Shown here piece after piece: positions 14,901-26,325 of a stretch of DNA of 64,000 nucleotides. The DNA lies in assembly GCF_030463565.1 (NCBI RefSeq), contig NC_134643.1:128012309-128076308 (forward strand). The letters are read 5' to 3'. This stretch comes from Pelecanus crispus. Its lineage: Eukaryota; Chordata; Aves; Pelecaniformes; Pelecanidae. The notes beneath the pieces are model-generated. The model searched no databases. It was not told the origin of the DNA and saw nothing but the letters and a program-made list of their open reading frames with translations. The position numbers and the translations under genes are program-made. The number at the start of each line of letters is the position of its first letter. The first letter of the stretch is position 1.

Positions 14901-17900
14901 GTTACAAAGACCTCCCCATTTCCCCCCCGCTTTAGTTTGCTTTCACATGTGACATCATGTGATATCACCCAGCAAGTCAGAGAGTGCTGGGCAGACTTTT
15001 TAAGCCTGGGTATGAGCACATTGTCATTACGGGGTTTCCCCAGGTTTTGTGCAGTGAGGGCACTAGTCCACATTTTTCCTTTCTCTGCTGGGAACAGAAA
15101 ACCAACTGTTCTGCCCCGCTTCCCAGTCCCTTGCGAGTACATGCATAGTATAAATAGCCTGTCCAACATGAGTAGTCTCTTGTAGTAAATGTAAATGGTG
15201 TAAAGCTCCTTACTGTGCCAGTTTCTCTGCTTCTCTCACATGGTTTGATTAGCAGATTAGAAGTTAAATAATGCTGAAATTCAGACATTGTATGAATGAG
15301 GTGGTACATTCCTTGCATTCCTCATTATTCTTTTGCCTGAAAGAGTAACTGTAACACCTAACTCCATGTGAGACACACACACATGCTTTTTCTTTCTTGC
15401 TTTCTCCTCGTTGCCTTCTGCTTTAAAGGCTTCCTTGTGATCATAAAAACTACCAACCCTTTCCTGCTGAATTTCTTCTTTTCCCTTTTATGTTTGGACC
15501 TGACAAATGATCTGGTTGTTCTTTCCACAGTTCTTTTGACAGTTCACTTCTGCTCCCCTGGGGACTTCACCCACACTTTGGAAAACATTGCTACATTCTG
15601 GTGATGAGGTTGATGTTTGGTTTTCAAAAGGGGGGGGGGGGGTGGGGGTGGGGGAAGCCTTGCTACTTCCCCCCACACCTTTCCCCTCTGGCCATGGGTC
15701 TGTGCATTGCAGATGCATGGCACTGGCTCTGTACATTGTCCTTCTACAGGACAGGTGTGTCTTGCCGGAACCTCCAAGGGTGAAAGACTTTGTAGGGAAT
15801 CACACTGATTATCCATTGTGTTCAAGGTATAGCAGCAACAGTTTTGTGGAAGAAACGCTATCCCAGGGGAGGCAGAGTGCTGCAGCCCTAATGGGGAAGG
15901 AAGAAAATGCATTCCAGTTCTGTTCTCAGATACTGCAACTTCCACAACTTTTCAGTCTTTTGGTGGGAAAGAAGGCTGCAGAGGTTATGGGGAGAGAGAT
16001 GGGAGCACTCATTTGCAAGGGGTTTCATTTTGACTATTTACACTTGCCGGACATATTCTTGACAAGGAAAGTGGACAGACAACTTACCAGCTAGCGAAAC
16101 AGCTGGTCAGGCAGTTGCCACCTGTAATTCCATACTGATGGCAGATGCATGTAGCGTATCTAGCTAGATCTGGGGTACACATGCATCGATGTACGTCTGT
16201 ATAATTATACATTGAAGAGCAGCTGCATTCAGTTAGATATCCTATGGCTTACTGATGGAGGTGCAAGTTGGTTTTATTTATTGGTGAGGTAGTAGGAGGA
16301 AAGAAGGGAAATGTAGTTTTCAATAGTCATTAGAAGAGGTTTGGGTTCATAAAATTCTGTTGAGGATAATGTTGCCAGGTAAAATCACTAATTGTACCCT
16401 ATTAAAGAAACTAATGACTATGCTCAGATAATTTTGGTTTAAAATATGTTTGTGGACTGAATCAACGTTCTCAAGATGCTTTTCTATACTTGAAGCTTTT
16501 TCTCTGTTTTGGAGAGGAAGCTATGAGAGTAAGGAAACTATTTTTACAGTTTTTTTGCTGAAAATTGAATGTCTCCTTAATGTGCCAGCAGACTTGGCTT
16601 AGCTCAGAGAAAGGAAGCACATAAGCTCTTGTTCTTGGTATATGTGTATGCAGTTACCTGTGCACAGGTAAGAAGCTTAGCTCTCTGCAGAGGATCCAGT
16701 CTTTCTCCTGACTGGCTCCAGAGAAAATAATCAGCTAAATTACCAAATGTTATTGCTGTGAGTACCCTCTAGTGATGATAGCAATACAGGGACAACTTTA
16801 CCAGAGAGCTTTCAGCAAATGACTTTTTACCGAGCTTTTATTGAGCATTGTTTATATTAGTTGAGCAGCTCCTCCTGTTAGAGCTAGTGAAAGTAAATCT
16901 GTAAAATCTGGTGTTCAATTTGTTTATGGGATGCAGAAATTATTAGAAATGCATTATATATTTTCCTGCTGCTGCAGACTTAAAGGCTTTAGTTCATACT
17001 GTGGAAGTATATTCCCTGGTTGAACTGCAGCAAATAAGTTGTGTCTAGGATCACTGTGTCTAGAGCCCTCCCAGAGGTCACCCTTCTGTTCTTACTGTGC
17101 CCTGCTGTGAGAGGGCCTTGATACAGTTCAAGTGTTGCCAAAATATGTTAGAGATGAGGGTAAGGTGTGTGCCTGCCCTCTACAAACTGAGCAACTTCTT
17201 CCTGAATTGATCTAGGACCAAGATTTGTTCCACTGAGAAAGGAGATGATACATTTGTGAGCGTGTTAGTGGGCTATCTTGGCAAATAAAAGAATGCAGAA
17301 AAATGGTTGGCTCCTCACCACTAGAAAGAGGCCCTTAAGGTGCCTGTTCTTGGTGAGGTCAGGTCAGTACCTGGAGCTGGGCAGAATTTTAGTATGCACC
17401 CAGAACTGCATACCTTGATCTGTAGGGCTGGAGAGGCAAGGAGAGAGAAGTGCAGTCACTGGAGAAGATCTTTTCCTTAGAATTGGTACAAAGTGAATTT
17501 TTAACCATCCCTCCCATTCCTTCCAAAATAAAGTTTTCACTAACATTAATTGTTAATTGTAAATGTAATGAACAATTATGCTGGGATTTGCCACTTTCTT
17601 GTCTTTTTCCAGCTCTGGGTGCCTCAGTCTGAGCTCACTGGGAATCAAATGGTGGTGAAGGAAGAACAGTGTGTGAATGGGAAATGCTTGTTTTACTAAT
17701 GTGCTCTGAAATTGATAGGAGCTTGTGCAGTTTCTTTTGTCTTAGGAATCCAAGTTTTAGGTGGACAATCAAGTGTTATTTAAGTCCCAGTTATTCTCTG
17801 CATTTAACACCTCTGCCATCAGTGACGGTATAACCTGTAGCTTATGCCCTTCATTGAATGGAAGATCTTCCCTAGAGGTCAAAATACCTGGATTTTCCTT

Positions 17901-20900
17901 TAATTCTTTTTTTTTTTTTTTTTTTTTTTCCTTCTCCCCGCCTTTTTTAATCTCTCTACTAAACTAGGAGATTTCCTCTGGAAGATATCCCTCAAGATGA
18001 AAAGGAAGCTGCAAACTGGCTTCATAAGCTTTACCAGGAAAAGGTAAACAGCTTTCCTTTCTTTTCTCTCTTTTGGGACTTTCACTGGGGTAGTGTGTTA
18101 AGGCACTGAGTAATACGCGCTCTTCCACTGGATGGAGAGAAGAGATGGAAATATTATGTATAATTTGGCAGCCATCCCTCAAACTGCTGAAAGGAGCAGT
18201 ACAGAAGGAGCCCCTTGGCCGCAGAGAGCTGACTAGTGAATAGGTCTCAAATTGCTGGGAAGCACAATGGGATTCGGAGATACAGCTGAGTTGCAGAAGA
18301 CTAATGGCAATCCACTGTCTTTTTATATTCTTCAGCTCTCGCATCTCTGTCATACATTTCTAAAAGCTCAATTTTTCCTGTGGGTGTTTTTAGGCACTCA
18401 AGAGTGATAACTGTATGCGAGGGACAGGTGGTCCCAGCTCTTAGCTGCAATTGTCCTTGGCTTTCATGTTTCTTCCACTGTCACCTTCCTTCTGCCTCCT
18501 GGTAACACCCCTGCAGTGGTGTGTGACATGGTACAGACAGTCCCTGGGATCTGCTGCCGGGGACTGAAGTAGCACATGGCCGGCATGCCTTCAAACAGCT
18601 CAAAGCTTTTCTTCGTGTCCTCTCTTTTTTTACCTTAGATGGTTCATTTCTTGACCACAGATTTAACAGTTCTGTGGGGAGGAGGAAAGAACTGTAATTA
18701 ATGTTGCCCAGCCCTAATTGGTGGATTGTTGAACTTGAAATGTGTATCTTGATTTTTGCGTTGCTTATCTTTGTGGGAAAATGGAGGAGCACAGAAATTT
18801 TAACTATCTTGGGCTTTCTTCTGCTATGATGACCTGTGCTGCAGCATTTCTAAGCTTACCCTTAGTCTGTAGGTAGGCAGCAGATTGTTTGTAAGGGTCT
18901 TGGAAGTCGCCTTCTGAGTTTCATTTTGTTCATTTTGAACTAATTTGTTTCAATACCTAAGCTCTAATTCACGTAAGGGGAGGGAAGTTATCTTACAAAC
19001 AGCAGTAGCTATCACCTTCTCCTCCCACCTCCCATTAGCAAGTGTATCAAACTAGCTTGTGCGTCAGCGTAATACAGCATTCAAGAGCTTTAAAAATAAA
19101 TAAATAAATAAAAATTTTGGGATCCTTGGATCCCACTTCCTGTTATCAGGGACATGCCATCATGTAATTCCCTTGCAAAGAGGCTCTTAGATGGAAGAAT
19201 TCCTTCTGACATTGCCTGGCTGGAGGATCAGACGTTAAGGTGTATGTTACAGGGGTGGTCTTTCTCTGCTTGGCTCCTGCTTTGTTAAACAGTAAGTGCA
19301 GAGCTATGCAGATGCAGCGCAGAGGAGCATTCACTCTGCTTGGCACCATTTCTTGGGCAGAATGCTCTGCTTTCCTTGCAGATGGAGGGCTTGGAGTTCT
19401 TGCTGCTGTTGGCTGTACCTCTGTTCAACTTTGGTGTGAGATGTTGCTGGGGAGGGATTACTTATATATGTGGGTATTTTATATATTGATCTTATGGTAG
19501 TAGCAATATGTTGTAACTGGAATCCTTAAAGTGCTCTTCCCGCACAAAGGATATGTCCTCAAAAGACTGTTATTGGCAAGGAACACGTTGTGCTTCTCAG
19601 CCCTTTATAAGGGAAGCTAAAAGAAAAACAGCTTAAGTGGGGAAAAATAAGCAATAGCCAAACTTGAGCCACCCTTGGTAATGGCTTGAAACCTTACAGA
19701 ACATTCTTACAAACTGAGGGAAGGCTGTGGGCATGCTGCTCCTTTGAGTGATGTGTTTCATGATTGCATCTCTCCGCAGGCTCAGCTCAGGATGCAAGTG
19801 CTCTGTTGAAGTCTTGGGGTTATGGCTAGCACAGTGCTGTCTCTGCTGGTTAGCTTGTGATTTGCCTTCCTCTTCTGGCTCTATATATAGCATTTTTCTG
19901 CTGTGCTTTGCTAAATCATGTTGACCTTTGTGGAAGTAAAAACAGGAGGAAAAATAATCCAGCAAAGAGGCAGGTAGTGTCTGAATTGGCCTCTGGCCTG
20001 ACTCTGCCCTAAATTCCTAGGCAATTAAGGAAAGTGATGAAGGTATTTGGTAGTGGAGAGGCTGGTATGGTTTCAGTTTCTGATGGTGGCCAAGATTGCC
20101 TTCAGAGGGCTAATATGGTAGGCTCGGTGGTCAACAGAAATGCCCAAATAAATGACAGCAGATGGAAATGGATGCTGTGTACTCTTCATGGGTATTTACC
20201 ACAGATGCTGTCCTTGATGTTGACCTAGAGTTGACTAGTCTTGGATTGCTTGGTGCAAACATTATGAACATGTTTTCTTCAATCTTCTCTTTCTCCCAGG
20301 ATGCTTTGCAAGAGATGTATAATCAGGAAGGCATATTTCCTGGCCAGCAGTTTAAACCTCCTAGGAGACCATGGACTCTCCTAAACTTTCTTTTTTGGGC
20401 CACGGTTCTCCTCTCTCCTCTCTTCACATTTGGCTTTGGAGTTTTTGCAAGTGGATCACCTCTCCTTATCCTTGCATTCCTGGGACTTGTTGGAGCAGGT
20501 AATAAAAGCAGAGAAGATGCTAAGCCCAGAGTGACATGTAGCAGGATCCATTACCTCCAATAAGTACTGTGTATTATTAATATGAATGAGGCTTGCAGAA
20601 GAGTACTTGGAGCTCACTCTGTAGTCTTTATATTGTGTAGCATTTTTATTATTTCAAAAGCTTTAATCCGGGCAGGCTTGCCTTCATATCTTAAGCAGTG
20701 TCTATAGAAATCAATAGCAAGTGTGTCTTGTAGCCCATTATTATGGTGCCTGAAGGAGAAAATACTCTTACTGCACACCTTGTCTGTGAATTAAAAAAAA
20801 AAAAAAGCAAAACCAGCCAAACAAACAAATACGAAAACCCCAAAACCCCACACCTCCCCAAAGAAAAAACCCTAACACCACCCCACCCCACCCTGCCAAA

Positions 20901-21274
20901 TGGGAGCTGGCAGGGGGGAGGATATGCTTTAGTGTTCATACTACCTGTCCTGTTAATCAGCATAGAAGCATTCATTATACTTTTAAGTCTGGATTGTCCT
21001 CCTCTTTTAGTGACACCTGACCTGTGATCCATGTGCAACCTCATACAGTGCACTGCTGGTCTGTAGTCACTGCTGTCTTCAGGATTGGGTTAACTCATGT
21101 GGTTCTGCTTGTGTGTTTACGTGTAACTTCCAAAATCCTTGAACTGGTTTTAATATGTGTCCCATTTCTCTGTTATATTTTAAAGCTTCCTTTGGAGTTC
21201 GTAGACTGATAGGAGTAACTGAAATAGAAAAAGGCTCCAGCTATGGCAACCAAGAATTCAAGAAAAAGGAATAA
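5732..21274 (+). CDS. AGPAT3: AGPAT3, 1-acyl-sn-glycerol-3-phosphate acyltransferase 3 (whole coding region, 8 exons)
   Basis: Joined coding segments are 5732-5909, 10351-10520, 10721-10882, 14077-14230, 14671-14773, 17968-18043, 20300-20498 and 21186-21274. They total 1131 nt, or 376 residues plus TAA, the same length as mammalian AGPAT3. The enzyme moves an acyl group from acyl-CoA to the sn-2 position of lysophosphatidic acid, giving phosphatidic acid for glycerolipid synthesis at the ER and Golgi. Visible family motifs are NHNFEID (H96, D101; the catalytic NHX4D box), the [12 protein letters not shown] block (about 123-134), EGTR (176-179, substrate binding) and LPRTKGF (205-211). Hydrophobic segments lie at about 10-35, 306-330 and 333-352. 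The C terminus is KKKE, with lysines at -3 and -4, which fits a dilysine ER-retrieval signal. The ATG has A at -3 and G at +4, a strong context. I distinguish it from AGPAT4 by wording such as [12 protein letters not shown] and ASGSPLLIL. All introns are GT-AG. Confidence 0.97.
5996..6046. repeat. Mixed TA/CA/GA dinucleotide microsatellite
   Basis: Interrupted TATACACATGTATATG followed by ACACACACACAGACAC and GAGAGAGAG. It is a short degenerate dinucleotide tract just inside AGPAT3 intron 1. Confidence 0.8.
8274..8294. repeat. A21 homopolymer
   Basis: Twenty-one consecutive A in AGPAT3 intron 1. No retroposon body is recognised on its 5' side, so I call it only a simple repeat. Confidence 0.85.
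10351..10520 (+). CDS. AGPAT3: AGPAT3 coding exon 2 (catalytic NHX4D box)
   Basis: Acceptor TTTGTCAG at 10350; donor GTACGT at 10521. Encodes residues 60-116, including [14 protein letters not shown] with the catalytic histidine H96 and aspartate D101. It ends in phase 0 after G116. Confidence 0.97.
10721..10882 (+). CDS. AGPAT3: AGPAT3 coding exon 3
   Basis: A 162-nt exon for residues 117-170 ([18 protein letters not shown] through DYPEYMW), after a 200-bp intron (10521-10720). Acceptor TTTCTCCAAG; donor GTAAGT. It holds the second acyltransferase block and the charged [12 protein letters not shown] stretch typical of AGPAT3. Confidence 0.97.
10883..14076 (+). other. AGPAT3: AGPAT3 intron 3
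   Basis: A GT-AG intron of 3.2 kb, AT-rich in its first part. A CR1 LINE fragment fills about 13393-13980. A short CT microsatellite lies near 12839-12853. Nothing else is recognised. Confidence 0.85.
13393..13980 (-). mobile_element. CR1 LINE fragment (5'-truncated 3' end) in AGPAT3 intron 3
   Basis: On the minus strand this is the 3' end of a CR1 retrotransposon. It has the last 156 codons of ORF2 with no stop (13501-13971), a 3' UTR of about 108 bp and the CR1 tail ATTCTATGATTCTATG. The frame contains the reverse-transcriptase C-terminal motif [16 protein letters not shown] and the [20 protein letters not shown] block. It is 5'-truncated at about 13980, as most CR1 copies are. The uninterrupted frame suggests a fairly young copy. 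It lies antisense to AGPAT3, under 100 bp before exon 4. Confidence 0.93.
14077..14230 (+). CDS. AGPAT3: AGPAT3 coding exon 4 (EGTR and LPRTKGF motifs)
   Basis: Encodes residues 171-221 plus the first base of V222. It carries [12 protein letters not shown] (substrate-binding EGTR at 176-179) and HLLPRTKGF. Acceptor CTCATACTAG, with a rather weak pyrimidine tract; donor GTATTG, weaker than consensus. Confidence 0.97.
14231..14670 (+). other. AGPAT3: AGPAT3 intron 4
   Basis: A 440-bp GT-AG intron with no recognised element. Confidence 0.9.
14671..14773 (+). CDS. AGPAT3: AGPAT3 coding exon 5
   Basis: A 103-nt exon completing V222 and encoding residues 223-255 ([20 protein letters not shown], then [11 protein letters not shown]). 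It ends two bases into R256. Acceptor TTTTGTAACAG; donor GTGAGC. Confidence 0.96.
15630..15654 (+). repeat. G-rich tract, G13-T-G5-T-G5
   Basis: A nearly pure guanine stretch on the + strand with two T interruptions. It could fold as a G-quadruplex in AGPAT3 intronic RNA. Confidence 0.85.
17907..17929 (+). repeat. T23 homopolymer near AGPAT3 exon 6 acceptor
   Basis: Twenty-three consecutive T, ending 38 nt before the first base of exon 6. It probably serves as an extended polypyrimidine tract. Confidence 0.9.
17968..18043 (+). CDS. AGPAT3: AGPAT3 coding exon 6
   Basis: A 76-nt exon completing R256 and encoding residues 257-281 ([20 protein letters not shown], then LYQEK). Acceptor AAACTAG after a long T/C tract; donor GTAAAC. 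Ends in phase 0. Confidence 0.96.
18044..20299 (+). other. AGPAT3: AGPAT3 intron 6
   Basis: A 2.3-kb GT-AG intron. It holds a short (AAAT)n tract near 19092-19115; otherwise I see nothing. Confidence 0.88.
20300..20498 (+). CDS. AGPAT3: AGPAT3 coding exon 7 (C-terminal membrane segments)
   Basis: Encodes residues 282-347 plus the first base of A348. The [20 protein letters not shown] block starts a hydrophobic region with two helices (about 306-330 and 333-352). Acceptor TTCTCCCAG; donor GTAATA. Confidence 0.97.
20499..21185 (+). other. AGPAT3: AGPAT3 intron 7
   Basis: A 687-bp GT-AG intron. Apart from the A/C-rich tract at 20793-20897, nothing is recognised. Confidence 0.9.
20793..20897. 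repeat. A/C-rich low-complexity tract in AGPAT3 intron 7
   Basis: An A14 run is followed by about 90 nt almost wholly of A and C on the + strand (T/G on the other). It resembles the tracts at 54858-54970 and 61858-61935. Confidence 0.8.
21186..21274 (+). CDS. AGPAT3: AGPAT3 coding exon 8 (terminal, with stop)
   Basis: Completes A348 and encodes residues 349-376, including [20 protein letters not shown] and ending KKKE before TAA (21272-21274). The C-terminal KKKE fits the dilysine ER-retrieval pattern. Acceptor ATTTTAAAG. Confidence 0.97.
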
Positions 21275-24038
21275 CTGACAGCTGCAGTTCAGCACATATA
21301 ACCAGACTATGGTATCTGATTAACTTCAGTTAAAAAACAACAACAGACACTTAGAAACTATCTTTTTCTTAATAACTGATGACTAATATTAAAGAATAAA
21401 ACTTGAGCCAAGAATGAAGAAGTCGGAGGCATCAACTGAAGAGAACACATCAACTTTCCGCCTGTTTAAGGTTTACTGTAGTCAAACTATGGGAGAAAAA
21501 TCTGGGGTGGGGTGGAAGAAGAAACTAATTTTTCTTGCTTTGTTGGGGGACTTGGGGGTGGGGGGAGAAAAGAGGGCATTGGCCATGGCCACGTGCATCT
21601 TCAGATGACTGAATACACTGGTTTCTGTCAAGAGCACTAAACTCACTTTTACAACAGGAGCCATTGAATGTTTCCTCTTGCTAAAGCCAATGTAATGTTT
21701 GATTTCCAACTTTTTTTATTAATGAGCCAGGCAAAAACAACCCTTCTTAAATTAATTGACAGATGTTCATTGGGTTAGAGTCATTTTGGAAAGGCTGTGT
21801 TGTCATGGCTACAGATGAAATCCTATTTGTATGTTACACTGATAGTTTTTATTTTCAGGCAATGTCTTAAAACTTCTGTAATGTGAGAGAACAGATAGTG
21901 GAGTTTGGAAGCAGTGCGTTATTGATCAGCACATACCATAGAACAGATCCACTAGTATTAAAACAGTATAAAATTCTCATATTTCCTGCTAACTGCTCAA
22001 GGCTGTTTAATTTCAAAACATTACTTCAGTCTTGAGTGTTGTTTGTCCTGTTTCACAGCATACATGTATGATAATCTTGAGTCTGTTTGGGCTTGTTTTG
22101 TTTTCTGAATTAATGGTGACCGTGGGATTTGGAGTTGTGCAAAGAAGGCAATTTATTGAATTGTCCTGACATTTTCTCCTTTTATTTCTGTTCGCATCTC
22201 TCATCACCAAAGTCCAGTTCAGCCAACCTCTCTCAGTAAACTGGGAGGCAGCAGCAGAAATCAGCACAACATTTTTCAAAATGTCTTCTTTTACAAAAAC
22301 TTGAAAAGGAGAGGTCTGTAGCAATGAGATTTCACATACTAGCATCTCTTGAACTTTTAATGAGAGTTTCGACATTGATTCAAATGGGGCCAGGATCTTA
22401 CCCTGTGTTCTGTAATGATAGGGTGTGCTGCACTTTCTACTTGGTTGTGCTTTAGATGTTGATGTGAAGTATATTGCAAGGTGAGCTGTGCTGTTAAGCA
22501 TTAGAAGGAGTATGGGGTCTCTTCAGGGATTTTAAATATCTTTAGTTTTGCTTGTTGACCTTTGGGTTTTTTCACTGAAAATTAGAGATCAGAACCATGG
22601 CTGTACCTGTGTCTCTTTTTTTGTTTTTCCCTCTTTTTTACAAACGCACATTCTGAGATTTTTGTAGATTGCTGCTGTATGCATAGCTAGAGAATTACAT
22701 GTAAACAGGTCGAAACTACCGTATGTTCAAGTCTGGAGGCCACAATATGCATTTGGCTATGCTCAGAAATTGGTGAAATGGGTTGCAGATCTACAGCTGA
22801 GGACAGAAGCTGACCCTCAGGGTCTGTATTTTTAACCCAGCTTCCATTAGAATATTTATCTCACTTTTGTAAAGAGCGGATCTTATCAAAGCACTGGTTG
22901 TTATTTTCATCTTTGCTTTAGTAACCAAGATAAGAGAGTAAATAATCTACCTTCTTTTTGTTTTTACTCTAGCTGTTGGAACGTAACCTCTTCTCCCACA
23001 GGTTTTGCTGTTTTCAAACACTGGAAGAGCAATTTTGTAACTTAGAAAAATATTTTACTTGAGGTCATTAATCACTGTTCTGTCATGCACTTGATTTTTA
23101 TTTGTGGTCTTTTCAACAAGAGGATTTGAAGGATGACCTACGTTGTCTGTCTCCTGTTCGACTCATCCTCACTGAATCATTGTACCCATAGCCCCAGCAT
23201 TAGTATGTCATCTTTGTCCCCTCAATAAATCTTCCCTAAGATAGGGGATGCAAAGCTGTTGTAATGTTAGTGGAATTCAGAATATGCTTTGGGAATTGAG
23301 GAGAACAGAGCCTAGCCATGACTGTTTTCCTTGCTGGATGTTTTTGTACTCTGTCTTTAAATAGGGTTAGACTTCCAAAAGCTGACAAATATAACTCTCT
23401 GACTTTTCCCTGTTTTTTAAGCAGAGGACTAAAAGCAGTGGGCTTTTTTTTTTCTTTTCTTTATTCTTTTCTTAAGTAATTCAGTAATGGATATAATTCT
23501 TGCTTCTTAGAAGGATGTTACAAATGCTGTATACTTGCTTCCTGAAGATGATACTGAGTATATATAAATTGTACTGGCTTAGCAGAGTGGGGCTTGCAAA
23601 GCAGGCTGACCATTGGCTATGTTTTATAATTATATTTTGAGCAGTGTACTAATGGACATGACAAGAATTTCACAAAATAAATCCCTTCTTAGTGCTGAGA
23701 AGAGGGGAAATACTTAAAGGAGAAGGGAATTAATAGCCTTTCTCTTTACGGGAGTCTTTTCTCCTCTTAATGCATGTAACTCCCTATTAGGAATTGTGGG
23801 ATTAATGCATGTACATCAAGGGGAGAATAATCAGCATTTCATATTTTCTTATCATAACTTATTGGTCATGCTTTATTTCTGAAAATATAATAAATACATC
23901 AGTTACTTAAATTTTGCTCTTCGAAACAGACATATCAGTGACCATTTAGAAAATTGAAATATACAGCAATGCACAAAACGGTATAAAACCAACACAAATT
24001 TCTTCATTTGGAATTTTATCTCCTCAAATAGGGGTTTT

Positions 24039-24064
24039 TATACACGCGCGCGTGCACACGTACA
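24039..24064. repeat. 26-nt perfect alternating pyrimidine-purine tract (Z-DNA-prone)
   Basis: Every step from 24039 to 24064 alternates pyrimidine and purine, with a (CG)4 core at 24045-24052 flanked by CA/TG and TA steps. This composition is the classical Z-DNA-forming type. Confidence 0.85.
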
Positions 24065-25897
24065 GAGAGTATGTATAAATTAAAATGACTGGAAATAGCT
24101 GAAGTTAATGTCACTAATGAAGATTAGCAGGTGGCTTGGATTGGAAAAGTAAGCATAGATTTTATATCTTATTTTCTTCTGGTTTAATAGAACATAGCTT
24201 GTATATTTGACTACCAAGCCCTTTAAGAGCAATAATAAACAAAAATATATCATGTTTTTTGTCTTTTGCTTTTCAACCATGCTAGGTTTAATAAACTTAA
24301 AGCTATAGGAGTGTTTTTGCTCTCCACCTTTCAAAACTTTCATTTATTGCTTGATTGTTTAGACTAAATATCATGTTCTCCAGTATGGACTTGCAAGCTG
24401 ATTGCCATGGAGTTTAGCATTGACTCCGAAGATGAATGGTTCTCAGACTAATATGGACAGATGCTGCGCTCTTGGCCTTGGCAGCGCTTGTCATTGTCGT
24501 GAAGAACAATGAAGTTGCTCTCAAAGTGGGATTTGCAGTTCCACGGTAGCATCATGTTGACCTACGTCTAAGAACCCGGTGGGAGAGCTCGGAGACTGCT
24601 GGCATTGTGGCATCTCTCAGTTAGGAAGGCACAAAAAGCTGATGCTGAAGAAGGACCAGATAACTGGTATCCAGAGGTCTTAGCTTGGTAGGGATTACAG
24701 TTCTCTGTTGCTCATTGTGGGCCGAACGTGCTCTTGCCATCGACTTCACGTCACTGAGCAAAATATCTGTCTCCAGCACAAAGAGTATGGGCAATGTTCC
24801 TTTGTTCTGCTTTAACTTATCTTGAAGGGCTCTACACTTAATTGCTGACCAATGAATACGACTACTACCTTTGTCCTAATTGCCTCGTATTCACAGAAAA
24901 AGTGAATGTGTCTGCTCACTTCCACGTGATACCACTTGTCTCCATCTGCTGATGTCTGTATATTTGCTTGCCTGTATTTTCTGCAGATGGTTCAGTTACG
25001 ACCTCTTAGCTGGAACTTGGACCTTTCTAGTTGAACCAGTGCTACAGAAATCATCTCACATAGCTGGGGTTTTGTTATCCTGCATTTTGGCACTGGTTGA
25101 TGTGCTCAGTAGGTCTGAAGTGATGCAGTTGTGTTTCAGTTGTGTTAAGCGATAATACAACTTTGCTGCTTCAGGGCAAAACTTTTATTAGGGAAGAGAA
25201 ATGCTTCCCAGGCCACTTCCCCATCGCTGCTTGGTAACAGGTCCCTCTGGCATTGATGAAACCAAGAGAAGGGAGTTGGGACAAGGTCTTCATTAACAGC
25301 AAGTGGGGGTCACTGTACATCTGATAATTGCTAAAGGTACAGTTTCTGTCTGGGACTACCCCAAAATCTGGTTTTGCCTCATGTACATTTTGATTAAAGA
25401 AATGTGGGGTTGGAGGCTTTTAATAATGCTGAGTTCACACTGTGCAGAGTGTTTCAGATTGAAGACAGGTAACATTCACATGTTTTGGCATCTTAGAGAA
25501 GTCCGTATTAAGAAGTCTAAGGCCAAGGTTGGACAGACCTAGCCCAACTGTGTTTCATTCAGATGCTGGAGGGCAACGCAGATAAAAGTGAAAAATCCAT
25601 TCCTAGATTTCCTTTGAAAATTGGGTACACTGGTGTAGCTCACAGTGTCTCCTGGATGCCTGTGCACTTATGTCACTTGATGTGAAGTTTCTGGTTCACA
25701 GCAGACGATTACTACACATTCTGGTTTTTGCCAGTGGAGAGAAGCCCGTCCCCCTAATAGTAACGCTGAATTTGTACTTTGACCCAGTTTGTCACAGCTA
25801 CTTGTTTCCATATTTCTGAACTTTTTGATCTGTAATGGGCTGCTCCAGAGCTGAGTGAAGCCGGGATTTGAAGCGGGTAACGGTCATGCTGAGAGCT

Positions 25898-25963
25898 GCA
25901 AGGTGCATCGCTGGAAGGAGGAGCAACACCGCGAGGTGCATCGCTGAAGGGAGGAGGAACGCC
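25898..25963. repeat. 33-bp tandem duplication (2 copies)
   Basis: Copies at 25898-25930 and 25931-25963 share the core AGGTGCATCGCTG and differ at about five positions. It lies in the presumed AGPAT3 3' UTR, outside any recognised coding sequence. Confidence 0.85.
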
Positions 25964-26266
25964 GACAGACCTGGCCAGATTCTTGCCCTGAGAGAATGGC
26001 GTGATAGCCAGGAGCTTTGCAAACCAGGGATAAGCATGTATGTGGGCAGGCAAACTCTGACTCCAATACGAATGTGAAACCTCCCTGTGACAACTTACGA
26101 GGTAATCCTTGCCATGTTCACATGCTTGGGGTCAGAATTTGTCTTGAAGGACTTATCTCCTTGTTACAGATGGCAACTCTTACTCTGCCACGCTTCCCCC
26201 TGTTTATCTTGAAGACTAGTTTATCTGATTGTCTCGGCAATCTCTGCATTGAGATCCTTGCAGATT

Positions 26267-26325
26267 GTTGGGTTTTTGTTTTGGTGGGGGTTTTTTGTTT
26301 GTTTGGTTGGTTGGTTTTTTTAAAC
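26267..26325. repeat. G/T-rich low-complexity tract
   Basis: About 60 nt mostly of T and G with GTTTGTTTGGTTGGTTGG repeats. It looks like the opposite-strand version of the A/C-rich tracts elsewhere in the window. Confidence 0.7.

Larger units (their letters stand above)
14774..17967 (+). other. AGPAT3: AGPAT3 intron 5
   Basis: A 3.2-kb GT-AG intron. It contains a G-rich tract (15630-15654) and a T23 run (17907-17929) just upstream of the acceptor. No transposon or exon is recognised; a 168-codon open frame at 15588-16094 is judged chance. Confidence 0.85.

Noticed and set aside
15588-16094. 168-codon plus-strand open frame in AGPAT3 intron 5
   Set aside because: It includes translated poly-G (glycine run), has no family resemblance and lies between confirmed exons.
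22013-22501. 162-codon minus-strand frame opposite the AGPAT3 3' UTR
   Set aside because: No recognised motifs; the length is within chance expectation for the window.
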